This document shows, one piece after another, positions 13,409 through 22,200 of a DNA stretch of 25,127 bases (the first letter of the stretch is position 1; each line of letters begins with the position of its first letter). The notes beneath the pieces were generated by a model. The model was given only the letters and a program-made list of their open reading frames with translations, was not told where the DNA came from and searched no databases. The stretch covers positions 1 to 25,127 of the forward strand of contig JAAYKC010000050.1 in the NCBI GenBank assembly GCA_012522645.1, given 5' to 3'. Position numbers and translations under genes: made by a program. The stretch comes from Thermoplasmatales archaeon. Its GTDB lineage: Archaea; Thermoplasmatota; Thermoplasmata; Methanomassiliicoccales; Methanomethylophilaceae.

Positions 13409-14918
13409 GATCTGCAGCAGGATCGCAGAGAGCATCCTGAACGGGGCCCTCTGCGACAGGGACGCGATCCAGGCTGAGAAGATCAGGCTGTGCGGAGAGT
13501 TCAGGGCTGCGAGAATGCCCTCCAACTCGGAGATACTGGCCCATATACCGGAGGACCGCAGGGACCGTTTCCTCGGCCTGTTGATCAAGAAACCCATGCG
13601 GACAGCGAGCGGCGTCGCCGTCATCGCGGTCATGACATCCCCGCATCCCTGTCCCCACGGTAAATGCATTTATTGCCCCGGAGGGGTGGAGAACGACTCC
13701 CCGCAATCTTATACGGGGAAGGAGCCGGCCGCAAGGAGAGCCGCAAGGAACGAGTTCGATCCGCACAGACAGGTCTCCGACCGCATAGAGCAACTGGAAG
13801 CGATAGGCCATAAGACCGATAAGATCGACCTGATAATCATGGGAGGCACGTTCACCTCCCGGGACACGGAGTATCAGGAGTGGTTCGTCCGGAGATGCCT
13901 TGATGCGATGAACGGCACCGATTCGGACACAATAGAGGAGGCCCAGAGCAGGAACCGGGATGCGGAGCACAGGTGCGTGGGCCTGACGGTGGAGACAAGA
14001 CCGGACGTGTTCGATGAGGAGCAGATAGAGCGGGCCATGCTCCTGGGCACAACGAGGGTGGAACTGGGGATCCAGATACTGGATGACGGGATATTGGAAT
14101 CAGTGAACCGCGGCCACGGTGTCCGGGAGATCCGGGAATGCACCGCCCGTTGCAGGGAAAGGGGGCTGAAGATATGCTATCACATAATGCCGGGGCTACC
14201 CGGATCATCACCCGAGAAGGACATGGAGTCATTCAGGACGATGTTCTCCGACCCGGATTTCAGACCGGACATGCTCAAGATATACACGACCCTGGTGATC
14301 CCGGGGACCGGGCTCCACAGGATGTGGGCCGAGGGTGCGTATACACCGTACGATACGGGAACGGCAGTCGCTCTGATAGCCAAGATGAAGGCAGAGGTCC
14401 CGGAATATGTCAGGATACAGCGCATACAGAGGGACATCCCCGCGCCGGAGATAGCCGCGGGAATAAGGGACAGCAACATCAGGCAGCTCGTCCAAAGGGA
14501 CCTGGCGGCCTCAGGTCTGGAATGCAGATGCATAAGGTGCCGTGAGGTGGGGCTCGAACAATGGGACGGCGAACCGTCGGTCAGGAGGATGTCCTACGAG
14601 GCGTCCGGCCGCACGGAGGATTTCATATCATTGGAGGTCGGGGGGCGTCTGATAGGCTACGTCCGTCTGAGGAACGACGGGAACGGCACGGCCACGGTCA
14701 GGGAGCTCAAGGTGTTCGGCAGGATGGCCGAGCTGGGACGTACCGGGGACTGGCAGCACAGGGGCTTCGGCCGGGAGCTTATGGCGGAGGCGGAGAGGAT
14801 CGCCGCGGAGAACGGTGCCGTGAGGATCAGGGTGACCAGCGGAGTGGGCGTCAGAGGGTACTATGAGCTGTTGGGATATTCCACGGAGCGGCCGTACATG
14901 GTCAAATCCCTCAGATGA
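13401..14918 (+). CDS. elp3: Elp3 tRNA uridine(34) acetyltransferase (radical SAM/HAT)
   Basis: A 505-aa archaeal Elp3, which makes the carboxymethyl-type modification on wobble uridine of tRNA using acetyl-CoA and SAM. The radical SAM cluster CPHGKCIYC holds C84, C89 and C92 (CX4CX2C). GLTVETRPD (194-202), ELGIQ (221-225) and HIMPGLPGSS follow. Cysteines C375, C377 and C380 form the family's zinc site. The HAT domain covers about 400-505, with QHRGFGRELM (452-461) for acetyl-CoA and a C-terminal GYYELLGY. The length is close to that of other archaeal Elp3 proteins. The ATG at 13401 overlaps the previous gene by 8 nt and has no clear ribosome binding site, suggesting coupled translation. The 3' end overlaps the convergent PRC-barrel gene by 8 nt. 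Confidence 0.95.
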   Translation: MDEICSRIAESILNGALCDRDAIQAEKIRLCGEFRAARMPSNSEILAHIPEDRRDRFLGLLIKKPMRTASGVAVIAVMTSPHPCPHGKCIYCPGGVENDSPQSYTGKEPAARRAARNEFDPHRQVSDRIEQLEAIGHKTDKIDLIIMGGTFTSRDTEYQEWFVRRCLDAMNGTDSDTIEEAQSRNRDAEHRCVGLTVETRPDVFDEEQIERAMLLGTTRVELGIQILDDGILESVNRGHGVREIRECTARCRERGLKICYHIMPGLPGSSPEKDMESFRTMFSDPDFRPDMLKIYTTLVIPGTGLHRMWAEGAYTPYDTGTAVALIAKMKAEVPEYVRIQRIQRDIPAPEIAAGIRDSNIRQLVQRDLAASGLECRCIRCREVGLEQWDGEPSVRRMSYEASGRTEDFISLEVGGRLIGYVRLRNDGNGTATVRELKVFGRMAELGRTGDWQHRGFGRELMAEAERIAAENGAVRIRVTSGVGVRGYYELLGYSTERPYMVKSLR

Positions 14919-15147
14919 CGGTGATGCTCTTCTCGCCGATCTTAAGATCATCGAAGTCCACTACCGCCCTGCCGGCGGCATCCACCTTCTGACCTTTTTT
15001 GGGAGTGCCCCGCAACTTTATCAGAGCATATCTCAGCTCCCCGGTGACAGTATCGAACACCAGGCCGTCAACCGTGCCGAGAAGATAACCGCCCACGGTC
15101 ATGGCGGTCATGCCGATAAGCTCCTCGGAGAATATCTTTCCGTTCAT
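14911..15147 (-). CDS. PRC-barrel domain protein, downstream of cdc48
   Basis: A 78-aa single PRC-barrel protein: FSEELIGMTAMTVGGYLLGT (6-25), VDGLVFDTVTGELRYALIKL, then DAAGRAVVDFDDLKIGEKSI. It has a good ribosome binding site (AGGTGAT) 5 nt before its ATG at 15147 and follows cdc48 by 4 nt, so it is cotranscribed with the ATPase. It may be an adaptor or partner of Cdc48, or a CdpB-like division protein; neither is shown. The stop overlaps the convergent elp3 by 8 nt. Confidence 0.88.
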   Translation of the reverse strand: MNGKIFSEELIGMTAMTVGGYLLGTVDGLVFDTVTGELRYALIKLRGTPKKGQKVDAAGRAVVDFDDLKIGEKSITVI

Positions 15148-15151
15148 CAGA

Positions 15152-17335
15152 TCACCTGTAGAATGATTCGTATCCCGTCCTGCGCTTCCTCATCTCCGTT
15201 CCGATGGCGGCGTACCTCTCCATGGCCTTCGAGTCCACCGACGGTTTCACGAGCTTCAGAGCGGCGGCGAAATGACGGTTGTCTATGTACTTGGCATTCT
15301 CATTCTCCCTGTATGCTGTGAGGCCCGCTTCGCGGCAGAGCCCGGCCAGATCCGCCCCGACATAGCCGTCCGTTTTCTCAGCCAGATCAAGGAGATCGAT
15401 GTTCATCAGCGGCATCTCCCTGGTATGGATCTCGAGTATCCTCAGCCTGTCCTCCAGTCCGGGCAGGCCTATCATGATCATCTTGTCGAATCGTCCGGGA
15501 CGCAGCAGTGCCGGATCGATCATGTCCGGACGGTTGGTCGCTCCCATTACAGTGACATTGGGCAGTTCTTCTATGCCGTCCATGGCCAGGAGCAGTTGGT
15601 TGACCACCCTCTCCCATGAGTGGCTGTCGCCTGTCCCCCTCTGCGGCGCTATGCTGTCGATCTCATCGAAGAAGATAATGCACGGGGCCATCTGCTTGGC
15701 TCTCTTGAAGATCTGCCTTATCGCCTTCTCGGACTCCCCCAGCCATTTGCTGGCGATCTCCGGTCCGCTGACCGATATGAAATTGGCCCCGGATTCGTTG
15801 GCCACTGCTTTGGCGATTAGCGTCTTCCCGGTTCCGGGCGGGCCGTAGAACAGAACGCCCTTGGGAGGTTTTATCCCGAGGCGCTCGAAGCTCTTCTTGC
15901 TCTCGGTGGGGATGAAGACCTCGCGGATCTCCCGCTTGATGCTCTCAAGGCCCCCTACGTCCGACCATCTCACCTTCGGTATGTCCACGAGGACCTCCCT
16001 CATCCCGCTGGGCTCCACTTCTGCCAGTGCGTCCGTGAAATCCTTCATGGTGACCCTCATCTTATCAAGCACAGTACTGGGTATCGGCTTATCCAGGTCG
16101 AATTCCGTGAGATTCCTGCTGAGGCATTTCATCGCCGCCTCCCGGGCGAGGGAGGCTATGTCCGCACCCACGAATCCCTGGGTCATTCCCGCCAATGCAT
16201 CCACATCCACATCCTCGGCCAGGGGCATCCCCCTCAGATGAACGCTCAGTATCTCGATCCTGCCGTTCAGTCCGGGAATGCCGATCTCTATCTCGCGGTC
16301 GAATCTCCCCGGCCTGCGGAGCGCAGGATCTATGGAATCCTCCCTGTTCGTCGCTCCCAGGACGATGACGTCCCCTCTGTCGCCGAGGCCGTTCATCAGC
16401 GTGAGCAGCTGGGCGACCACACGCCTCTCCACCTCGCCGGTCACATTCTCCCTGCTGGGCGCGATGCTGTCTATCTCATCCAGGAAAATTATGCTGGGCG
16501 CATTGTCATGAGCTTCCTTGAAGACGTTCCTGAGACGCTCCTCGCTCTGCCCGTAGTATCTCCCGATTATCTCCGGACCCTGTATCGGGTAGAATGATGC
16601 CCCGGATTCGTTGGCCACTGCTTTGGCGATGAGTGTCTTCCCTGTGCCGGGAGGCCCGTAGAGCAGGACCCCCTTCGGAGCCGAGATCCCCAGCCTCATG
16701 AACAGCTCAGGGTGCTTCAGAGGGAGCTCGATCATCTCGCGGATGCGTTTCAGCTCCTCGTCGAGGCCGCCGATGTCCTCGTAGTTTATCTTCCCGATCA
16801 TCCGCACTTCTTCTGTCTGTGCGGCCTCTTTGATCACGATGTCCGTGCCCACATCCACTACCACGAGCCCTTTGGGGAGGGTGCTGACCACCGTGAAAGG
16901 GGCCAGACATCCCATGAGAGCCACATTCGGCACCACTATGTCGTTGCCGGCGATCAGAGGCCTGTGGAGCAGGCTCTTCATGAAGACGTCCCTGATCCCC
17001 TCGTTGAAGGATATCCTCTTATCCTTGGGTATGTTGGGCGCCAGGACTATCTTCTCAGCCGTCACGGGGTCCTTGTGCACGATGATCCTGACGTTATCGT
17101 CCACTCCGACCCCCGTATTGGTACGGGTCTGTCCGTCGATTCTGATGAGGCCCCTGTCCTCCGGCGATCCCTTGAACACCTTGAGGGCGGCAGACCTCTT
17201 CCCGACAACCTCTATGGGATCGCCCAGCTCCAGCCCCATCTCGGCCATCGTAGCCGGGTCTATCCTGGCCCTCCCGAGCCCCGCTTCCGATCTCTTGTTC
17301 ATCGGAGCCACTCTGAGCTCCATGCGATCTGCCAT
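15152..17335 (-). CDS. cdc48: Cdc48/VCP/VAT AAA+ ATPase
   Basis: A 727-aa hexameric unfoldase. The N-domain (about 1-180) has the double-psi-barrel and CDC48 domain-2 pattern (GLGRARIDPATM). D1: Walker A GPPGTGKT 227-234, Walker B FLDEID 284-289, and RRPGRFD. D2: Walker A GPPGTGKT 498-505 and DEID 557-560. The last three residues, FYR, fit the HbYX motif that docks ATPases on the 20S proteasome, so it probably feeds substrates to the proteasome. The ATG at 17335 has no ribosome binding site, but a TATA box is centred 26 nt upstream, suggesting a leaderless mRNA. It is followed by the PRC-barrel gene. Confidence 0.96.
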   Translation of the reverse strand: MADRMELRVAPMNKRSEAGLGRARIDPATMAEMGLELGDPIEVVGKRSAALKVFKGSPEDRGLIRIDGQTRTNTGVGVDDNVRIIVHKDPVTAEKIVLAPNIPKDKRISFNEGIRDVFMKSLLHRPLIAGNDIVVPNVALMGCLAPFTVVSTLPKGLVVVDVGTDIVIKEAAQTEEVRMIGKINYEDIGGLDEELKRIREMIELPLKHPELFMRLGISAPKGVLLYGPPGTGKTLIAKAVANESGASFYPIQGPEIIGRYYGQSEERLRNVFKEAHDNAPSIIFLDEIDSIAPSRENVTGEVERRVVAQLLTLMNGLGDRGDVIVLGATNREDSIDPALRRPGRFDREIEIGIPGLNGRIEILSVHLRGMPLAEDVDVDALAGMTQGFVGADIASLAREAAMKCLSRNLTEFDLDKPIPSTVLDKMRVTMKDFTDALAEVEPSGMREVLVDIPKVRWSDVGGLESIKREIREVFIPTESKKSFERLGIKPPKGVLFYGPPGTGKTLIAKAVANESGANFISVSGPEIASKWLGESEKAIRQIFKRAKQMAPCIIFFDEIDSIAPQRGTGDSHSWERVVNQLLLAMDGIEELPNVTVMGATNRPDMIDPALLRPGRFDKMIMIGLPGLEDRLRILEIHTREMPLMNIDLLDLAEKTDGYVGADLAGLCREAGLTAYRENENAKYIDNRHFAAALKLVKPSVDSKAMERYAAIGTEMRKRRTGYESFYR

Positions 17336-17357
17336 GCGGGGGCCAATGTGATATCCG

Positions 17358-17364
17358 TTTATAT
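17358..17364 (-). promoter_or_regulatory. TATA box for cdc48
   Basis: ATATAAA on the minus strand, centred 26 nt before the cdc48 start codon, as expected for a leaderless transcript. It lies in the 50-nt gap after fprA, so cdc48 need not depend on fprA transcription. Confidence 0.55.
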
Positions 17365-17385
17365 GAATCTCGTCGGGAGTCCCCT

Positions 17386-18573
17386 TCAGCTCAGCAGGGC
17401 TTTTGCCAGGGACTCCGCCGAGGCCAGTTCCTCATCGTTCGGCTTCCACATGGAGCGGATGCTCTCATCCACTACGCGGAAGCCCGCATCAGTCAGTTTC
17501 TCCTTCAGTATCTTCACGCTCTCTCCGCTCCATCCGTAGCATCCGAATGCAGCTGCCTTCTTGTTCTGGAATTTCAGGGATTTCATGAAATGGACCGTGC
17601 TGCTGACGCTGGTGAGTATGTCATTGCCGACAGTGGGCGAGCCAACTGCCACGGCCTTGGATTTGAAGACCTCGGTCATGATCTCGTTCTTGTCGGCCTT
17701 GGAGCAGTTGAACACCTTCACTTCAGTTCCGGGGCTGATCCTGGAGACTGCGCCCGCTATCTCATGGGCTATCGCCGCCGTACCTTCCCACATGGTGTCG
17801 TAGATGACGGTGACCTGATCCTCTTGGTACTCGTCGGCCCATTCGGCGTATTTCCCGACGATGCTCAGAGGGTCCTCCCTCCAAATCACCCCGTGGCTCG
17901 GGGCGATGATGTCGATGGGCAATCCGAGGGAGTTTATCTCGTCCAGCTTCCTGGTCACGAAGGAGGAGAACGGGTTCAGTATGTTGGCGTAATACTTCAT
18001 CGCCTCCTTCTCCAGGAGGCACCGGTCCGCCGTATCGTTGAACAGGCCGCCCGCGGCGAAATGCTGTCCGAAGGCGTCGTTGGAGAAGAGGACGTTATCC
18101 CCGGTCAGGTACGTGGCCATGCTGTCCGGCCAGTGGAGCATCTTCATCTCAACGAAGATCAGCTTCTTGCCGTTGCCGATGTCAACGGAATCCCCAGTCT
18201 TAACGGTCTTGAAGTTCCAGCCGTTCTTACCATATTGGCCTTCCAGACTCTTCACTGCGTTGGCGGTGCAGTAGATCGGTGTATCAGGGATCTCCCGCAT
18301 CAGCTCGGGCAGTGCTCCCGAGTGATCCGCTTCCCCGTGATTCATGACTATGACATCTATCTTGTCGAGACCGATCTCTTCGCGCAGATTATTCACGAAT
18401 TCGTTCCCGTGCGGGGTCCAGACCGTATCGATAAGCACGGTCTTCTCCTCCTCTATCAGGTATGCGTTCTGGCTTGAACCGTTCATTATGGAATAATCAT
18501 CCCCGTGGAACTTCTGCAGCTCCCAATCCACGTATCCAACCCAGCTGACGTTTCCCTTGATTTCTCTTTTCAT
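17386..18573 (-). CDS. fprA: F420H2 oxidase / flavodiiron protein FprA
   Basis: A 395-aa A-type flavodiiron protein that in methanogens reduces O2 to water with F420H2, protecting against oxygen. The N-terminal metallo-beta-lactamase-like domain holds the diiron ligands H79, E81 and D83 (NHGEADHSG, with H84), H147 (LHWPDS), D166 (SNDAFG) and H227 (APSHG). The C-terminal flavodoxin domain starts near 254 with VTVIYDTMWEGTA for FMN phosphate, then SPTVGNDIL (312-320) and CYGWSGESV (345-353). No rubredoxin domain is attached. AGGA precedes the ATG by about 9 nt. NO reduction is a possible alternative activity. Confidence 0.95.
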   Translation of the reverse strand: MKREIKGNVSWVGYVDWELQKFHGDDYSIMNGSSQNAYLIEEEKTVLIDTVWTPHGNEFVNNLREEIGLDKIDVIVMNHGEADHSGALPELMREIPDTPIYCTANAVKSLEGQYGKNGWNFKTVKTGDSVDIGNGKKLIFVEMKMLHWPDSMATYLTGDNVLFSNDAFGQHFAAGGLFNDTADRCLLEKEAMKYYANILNPFSSFVTRKLDEINSLGLPIDIIAPSHGVIWREDPLSIVGKYAEWADEYQEDQVTVIYDTMWEGTAAIAHEIAGAVSRISPGTEVKVFNCSKADKNEIMTEVFKSKAVAVGSPTVGNDILTSVSSTVHFMKSLKFQNKKAAAFGCYGWSGESVKILKEKLTDAGFRVVDESIRSMWKPNDEELASAESLAKALLS

Positions 18574-18596
18574 GTTTGCACTTCCTGTAGTCGACC

Positions 18597-18626
18597 GGAT
18601 TAAATAGTCCGCTCTGTTATTAAATC
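18597..18626 (-). promoter_or_regulatory. Two TATA-like boxes for fprA
   Basis: On the minus strand ACTATTTAATCC (18597-18608) and GATTTAATAAC (about 18615-18625) lie upstream of fprA. The distal one gives a leader of about 20 nt that includes the AGGA ribosome binding site; the proximal one would leave almost no leader. Both may be used. Confidence 0.45.
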
Positions 18627-18697
18627 ACTCGTTGCGGTTGAACAGCGGGGTTCCCGGGGGAGAGGAATGCTCAGAATCTGCCCGGTATCGGCACACA

Positions 18698-18707
18698 TTA
18701 TTAAATA
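18698..18707 (+). promoter_or_regulatory. TATA-like box for tRNA-Lys
   Basis: TTATTAAATA is centred about 47 nt upstream of the mature tRNA-Lys 5' end, implying a precursor with a leader of about 20 nt. Confidence 0.5.
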
Positions 18708-18749
18708 GGATGACACGCTCCCCATTGAACGCAAGCTTAAGCTATCCAT

Positions 18750-18823
18750 GGGCCCGTAGCTCAGCTAGGTAGAGCATCTGACTTTTAATCAGGTGGTCGG
18801 GGGTTCGAATCCCCTCGGGCCCG
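18750..18823 (+). tRNA. tRNA-Lys (UUU anticodon)
   Basis: A 74-nt cloverleaf with acceptor GGGCCCG/CGGGCCC, D arm GCTCAG...AGAGC, anticodon stem-loop TCTGA-CTTTTAA-TCAGG (four pairs plus a T/G closing pair), variable TGGTC, T arm GGGGG-TTCGAAT-CCCCT and discriminator G. Anticodon UUU reads lysine codons and has a wobble U that Elp3 or thiolation enzymes could modify. CCA is not encoded and no intron is seen. Confidence 0.96.
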
Positions 18824-18887
18824 CTGGTAGTCTTCATGAGCGATCAGACGGCGGATCAAGTATGAGGAACATCTGGAATGGAATCGG

Positions 18888-18896
18888 ATTTTATAG
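18888..18896 (+). promoter_or_regulatory. TATA box for the RNA polymerase operon
   Basis: ATTTTATAG is centred about 58 nt before the rpoH start and predicts transcription from about 18918, giving a leader of about 30 nt. No other promoter is apparent between here and rpoA1. Confidence 0.5.
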
Positions 18897-18907
18897 TGAA
18901 GGGGTTT

Positions 18908-18926
18908 CCCGCTGACCTGCAGCGGG
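18908..18926 (+). other. Perfect 7-bp hairpin before rpoH
   Basis: CCCGCTG and CAGCGGG form a perfect stem around a 5-nt loop, overlapping the expected transcription start of the rpoH operon. It could be the 3' processing or termination signal of a tRNA-Lys transcript, an operator, or chance. Confidence 0.35.
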
Positions 18927-18949
18927 GTATTTGAGAATAGGTGATATAC

Positions 18950-19219
18950 TTGGCAACAGAAAACATCTCGTTTAACGTCCTTAAACACGAGCTCGTCCCG
19001 GAGCACGACCTGCTTCCGGAGGAGGAAGTCGAGAAGATCCTTGAGAAATTCAAGATCACTCGTGACCAGCTTCCCAAGATAAAGACAAACGACGCGGCGA
19101 TAAAAGTGCTGGAGAACGTGTATGAGCGCCCCATCCAGGAGGGGAGCGTCATAAAAATAGTGAGGAAAAGTGAGACGGCGGAGCTGTTCGTCGCTTACAG
19201 ACTGGTTGTAGGGAGCTGA
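18950..19219 (+). CDS. rpoH: DNA-directed RNA polymerase subunit H (Rpo5)
   Basis: An 89-aa subunit equivalent to the C-terminal domain of eukaryotic Rpb5, at the downstream DNA jaw. The family core is visible: VLKHELVPEHDLLPEEEVE, ILEKFKITRDQLPKI, DAAIKVL and a C-terminal VIKIVRKSETAELFVAYRLV. A GTG at 18941 is in frame, but AGGTGAT at 18939-18945 is 4 nt before the TTG at 18950, which also gives the usual family length, so I chose the TTG. It leads the operon and is 4 nt from rpoB, the standard archaeal order. Confidence 0.93.
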   Translation: MATENISFNVLKHELVPEHDLLPEEEVEKILEKFKITRDQLPKIKTNDAAIKVLENVYERPIQEGSVIKIVRKSETAELFVAYRLVVGS

Positions 19220-19223
19220 GAGA

Positions 19224-22200
19224 ATGAGGGACCTCGTACAGCTCTACTTCAATGAGCGCAGCATAGTAAATCACCACACATCCTCCTTCGACGATTTCCT
19301 GGCGACCGGCGACAACCCCAACAGCCGGATGCAGAAGATCGTCGACAACATAAGAGTCCCCACTGATGACACCGAGCTCGGAACGATAAGGCTCGATCCC
19401 GAGCGTACCAACGGGCGGAACATTGAGATACGCATAGGCCGGAAGAGGGATGAGGATGGCAGGGTGGACCCGCAGGGGAAGCCCACCATACGCATCGGCG
19501 CACCCAAGGTCACGGAGGCCAACGGATACAGCCACGAGCTCTCCCCCATGGAGGCCAGGCTCAGGAACCAGAATTACATGGCCCCTGTGTACGTTGATTT
19601 CACGATTATCGAGGACGGTGTGGAGAAGGACACGGAGTCGGTGCGCGTAGGAGACCTGCCCATGATGGTCAGGTCCAAAGGCTGCAACCTGAACAGATCC
19701 GTCGTGAACGAGCACGAGCAGCGCGAACTGTCCGATGAGGAGTACAACAGATTCCTTATAGAGAGGAAGGAGGACCCCATGGACTCCGGAGGCTACTTCA
19801 TAATCGGAGGTACGGAGAGGGTCCTCATCACCCTGGAGGATCTTGCCCCCAACAGGGTCATGGTCGAGTTCAATGAGAAGTACGGCTCCGCCGTGGAGGT
19901 CGCAAAGGTCTTCTCCCAGAAGGAGGGGTACCGCGCACTGACGCTGGTGGAGAAGAAAAAGGACGGCATGGTCACGGTCACGGTACCGGTCGCGCCGACC
20001 GCCATACCCCTGGTCGCCATAATGAGGGCGCTTGGGATGGACAGTGACAAGGAGATCTTCGATGCCATAGTCTCCAACGAGAGCGTAGGGGACATGGCCA
20101 ACATCGTTTACGCCAACATAGAGAGCAGCGACGATGTGAAGAACTACCCCCCGAACGGCTACCATTCCCAGGAGGATGCGATAGCGTTCCTGGAGAGGAA
20201 CTTCGCTGCGGGACAGGCCAAGGAGTACAGGACGAAGAAGGTCGAGAGCATACTCGACCGCTCCCTGCTCCCGCACCTGGGGGACACCAAAGAGGACCGC
20301 AAGAAGAAGGCCCTGTTCCTGGGCCGTGTCGCACGCTCGGTCCTCGAGCTCTCGATGGGGCAGAGGAAAGAGGACGACAAGGACCACTACGCCAACAAGA
20401 GGCTCAAACTCTCCGGCGATCTCATGGAGGATCTCTTCAGGACCAGCTTCAGCAGTCTCATGAAGGACCTGAAGTACCAGCTGGAGAGGAACTGGGGCAG
20501 GAAGAAGGACGAGCTCAAGATCTCATCCTCCATACGCCCGGACCTTCTCACGCACAAGCTGCTCCATGCTCTCGCCACCGGAAACTGGGTCGGCGGACGT
20601 GCGGGAGTATCGCAGCTGCTGGACAGGACGACGGGCATGTCCGCTCTGTCCCATCTGCGCAGGATCACCTCCTCCCTGACGAGGAGCCAGCCTCACTTCG
20701 AGGCCCGTGACCTGCACCCCACCCAGTGGGGGAGGCTCTGCCCTGCGGAGACCCCTGAAGGGCAGAACTGCGGGCTGGTCAAGAATGCGGCCCTGATAAT
20801 CGATGTATCCAAGGGCTTCCCTGAAAAGGATGTGGACTGGATCCTCAAGAACGATCTTCACATGTCCAAAGTGGGCCAGTGCAAGAGCCGCGTCTATGTC
20901 AACGGTGACCTTGTGGGAAGCCATGATGTGCCGTCCAAGCTGGTGGCGGAGATCCGTGACAAGAGGAGATGCGGTCTCCTGTCCGACGAGATAAACGTCC
21001 GCTACGATGACGAAATGGACGAGGTCATAATCAACTGCGATGAGGGCCGTCTGAGACGCCCTCTCCTGGTCCTCAAGAACGGAAGGACCGTGATGACAAG
21101 GAAGCACCTCGAGTCCATACGCAACAACACCCTGAAATGGGACGATCTGTTCCGCGAGGGCATCATCGAATGGGTGGACGCCGAAGAGGAAGAGGATACC
21201 TACATCGCAGTTGAGCCCTTCAGCGTTCCGGATTACTGCAAGGACTGCAACCACCCCATGTCCTCCAACGATGTGGATTGGATGAACATGGGCGAGGCCG
21301 GCGATCCCGTCCTCAGATGCCGCATGTGCGACGACGAGTTCACCATGGAGTCCAAGATAACCAAGGACCACACCCACATGGAGATAGACCCGATGGTCAT
21401 ACTCGGAGTGGCCGCAGGTCTGATACCGTACCCTGAGCACAACTCATCGCCCCGTGTCACCATGGGAGCAGGCATGACGAAGCAGTCCCTGGGGGTCCCC
21501 GCGGCGAACTACCGCCTCAGGCCCGATACCCGCGGCCACCTTCTTCATTACCCGCAGAAGCCCATGGTACAGACCCAGACGATGGAATTCGTCGGGTACA
21601 ACCGCAGGCCTGCAGGGCAGAACTTCTGCGTTGCGGTCATGTCCTTCCACGGATACAACATAGAGGATGCCCTTGTGATCAACAAGAGCTCCGTTCAGCG
21701 CGGTCTCGGAAGGTCCACCTTCATGAGGACATACCGTGCGGAGGAGCGCCGCTATCCCGGAGGACAGGAGGATCACTTCGAGATCCCCTCCCCTGATGTG
21801 ATGGGCGCCCGCGCCGATCTGTCATATGCATCCCTGGGCGAGGACGGTCTGATATTCCCGGAGGCTGAGGTCACCGGGACGGAGGTTCTCGTAGGCAAGA
21901 CGTCACCCCCCAGGTTCCTGGAGGAGGAGACTGATTTCCTTACGCCTCAGAAGAGGAGGGAGACATCCGTCACCGTGAGGCCGGGAGAGAACGGTTATGT
22001 TGATTCGGTCATGGTGACCGAATCCGAGAACGGATCCAGGCTCGTCAGGGTCAAGGTCCGCGACCAGAGGATACCCGAGCTCGGTGACAAATTCTGCTCC
22101 AGGCACGGACAGAAAGGTGTCATCGGACGCCTTGTGGACCAATGTGACATGCCGTTCACGATAGACGGCATAACGCCCGACCTGGTGATCAACCCCCACG

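Noticed and set aside
17590..18477. 295-aa open frame on the plus strand opposite fprA
   Set aside because: Antisense to a full FprA with all metal ligands; composition is typical of a shadow frame.
19149..20387. 412-aa open frame on the minus strand opposite rpoH/rpoB
   Set aside because: It lies antisense to a certain gene, and its translation is rich in His, Leu, Val and Gly without any motif. It is a by-product of GC-rich codon bias.
20523..21440. 305-aa open frame on the minus strand opposite rpoB
   Set aside because: Same reasoning: it is antisense to conserved RpoB blocks and has no recognisable domain.
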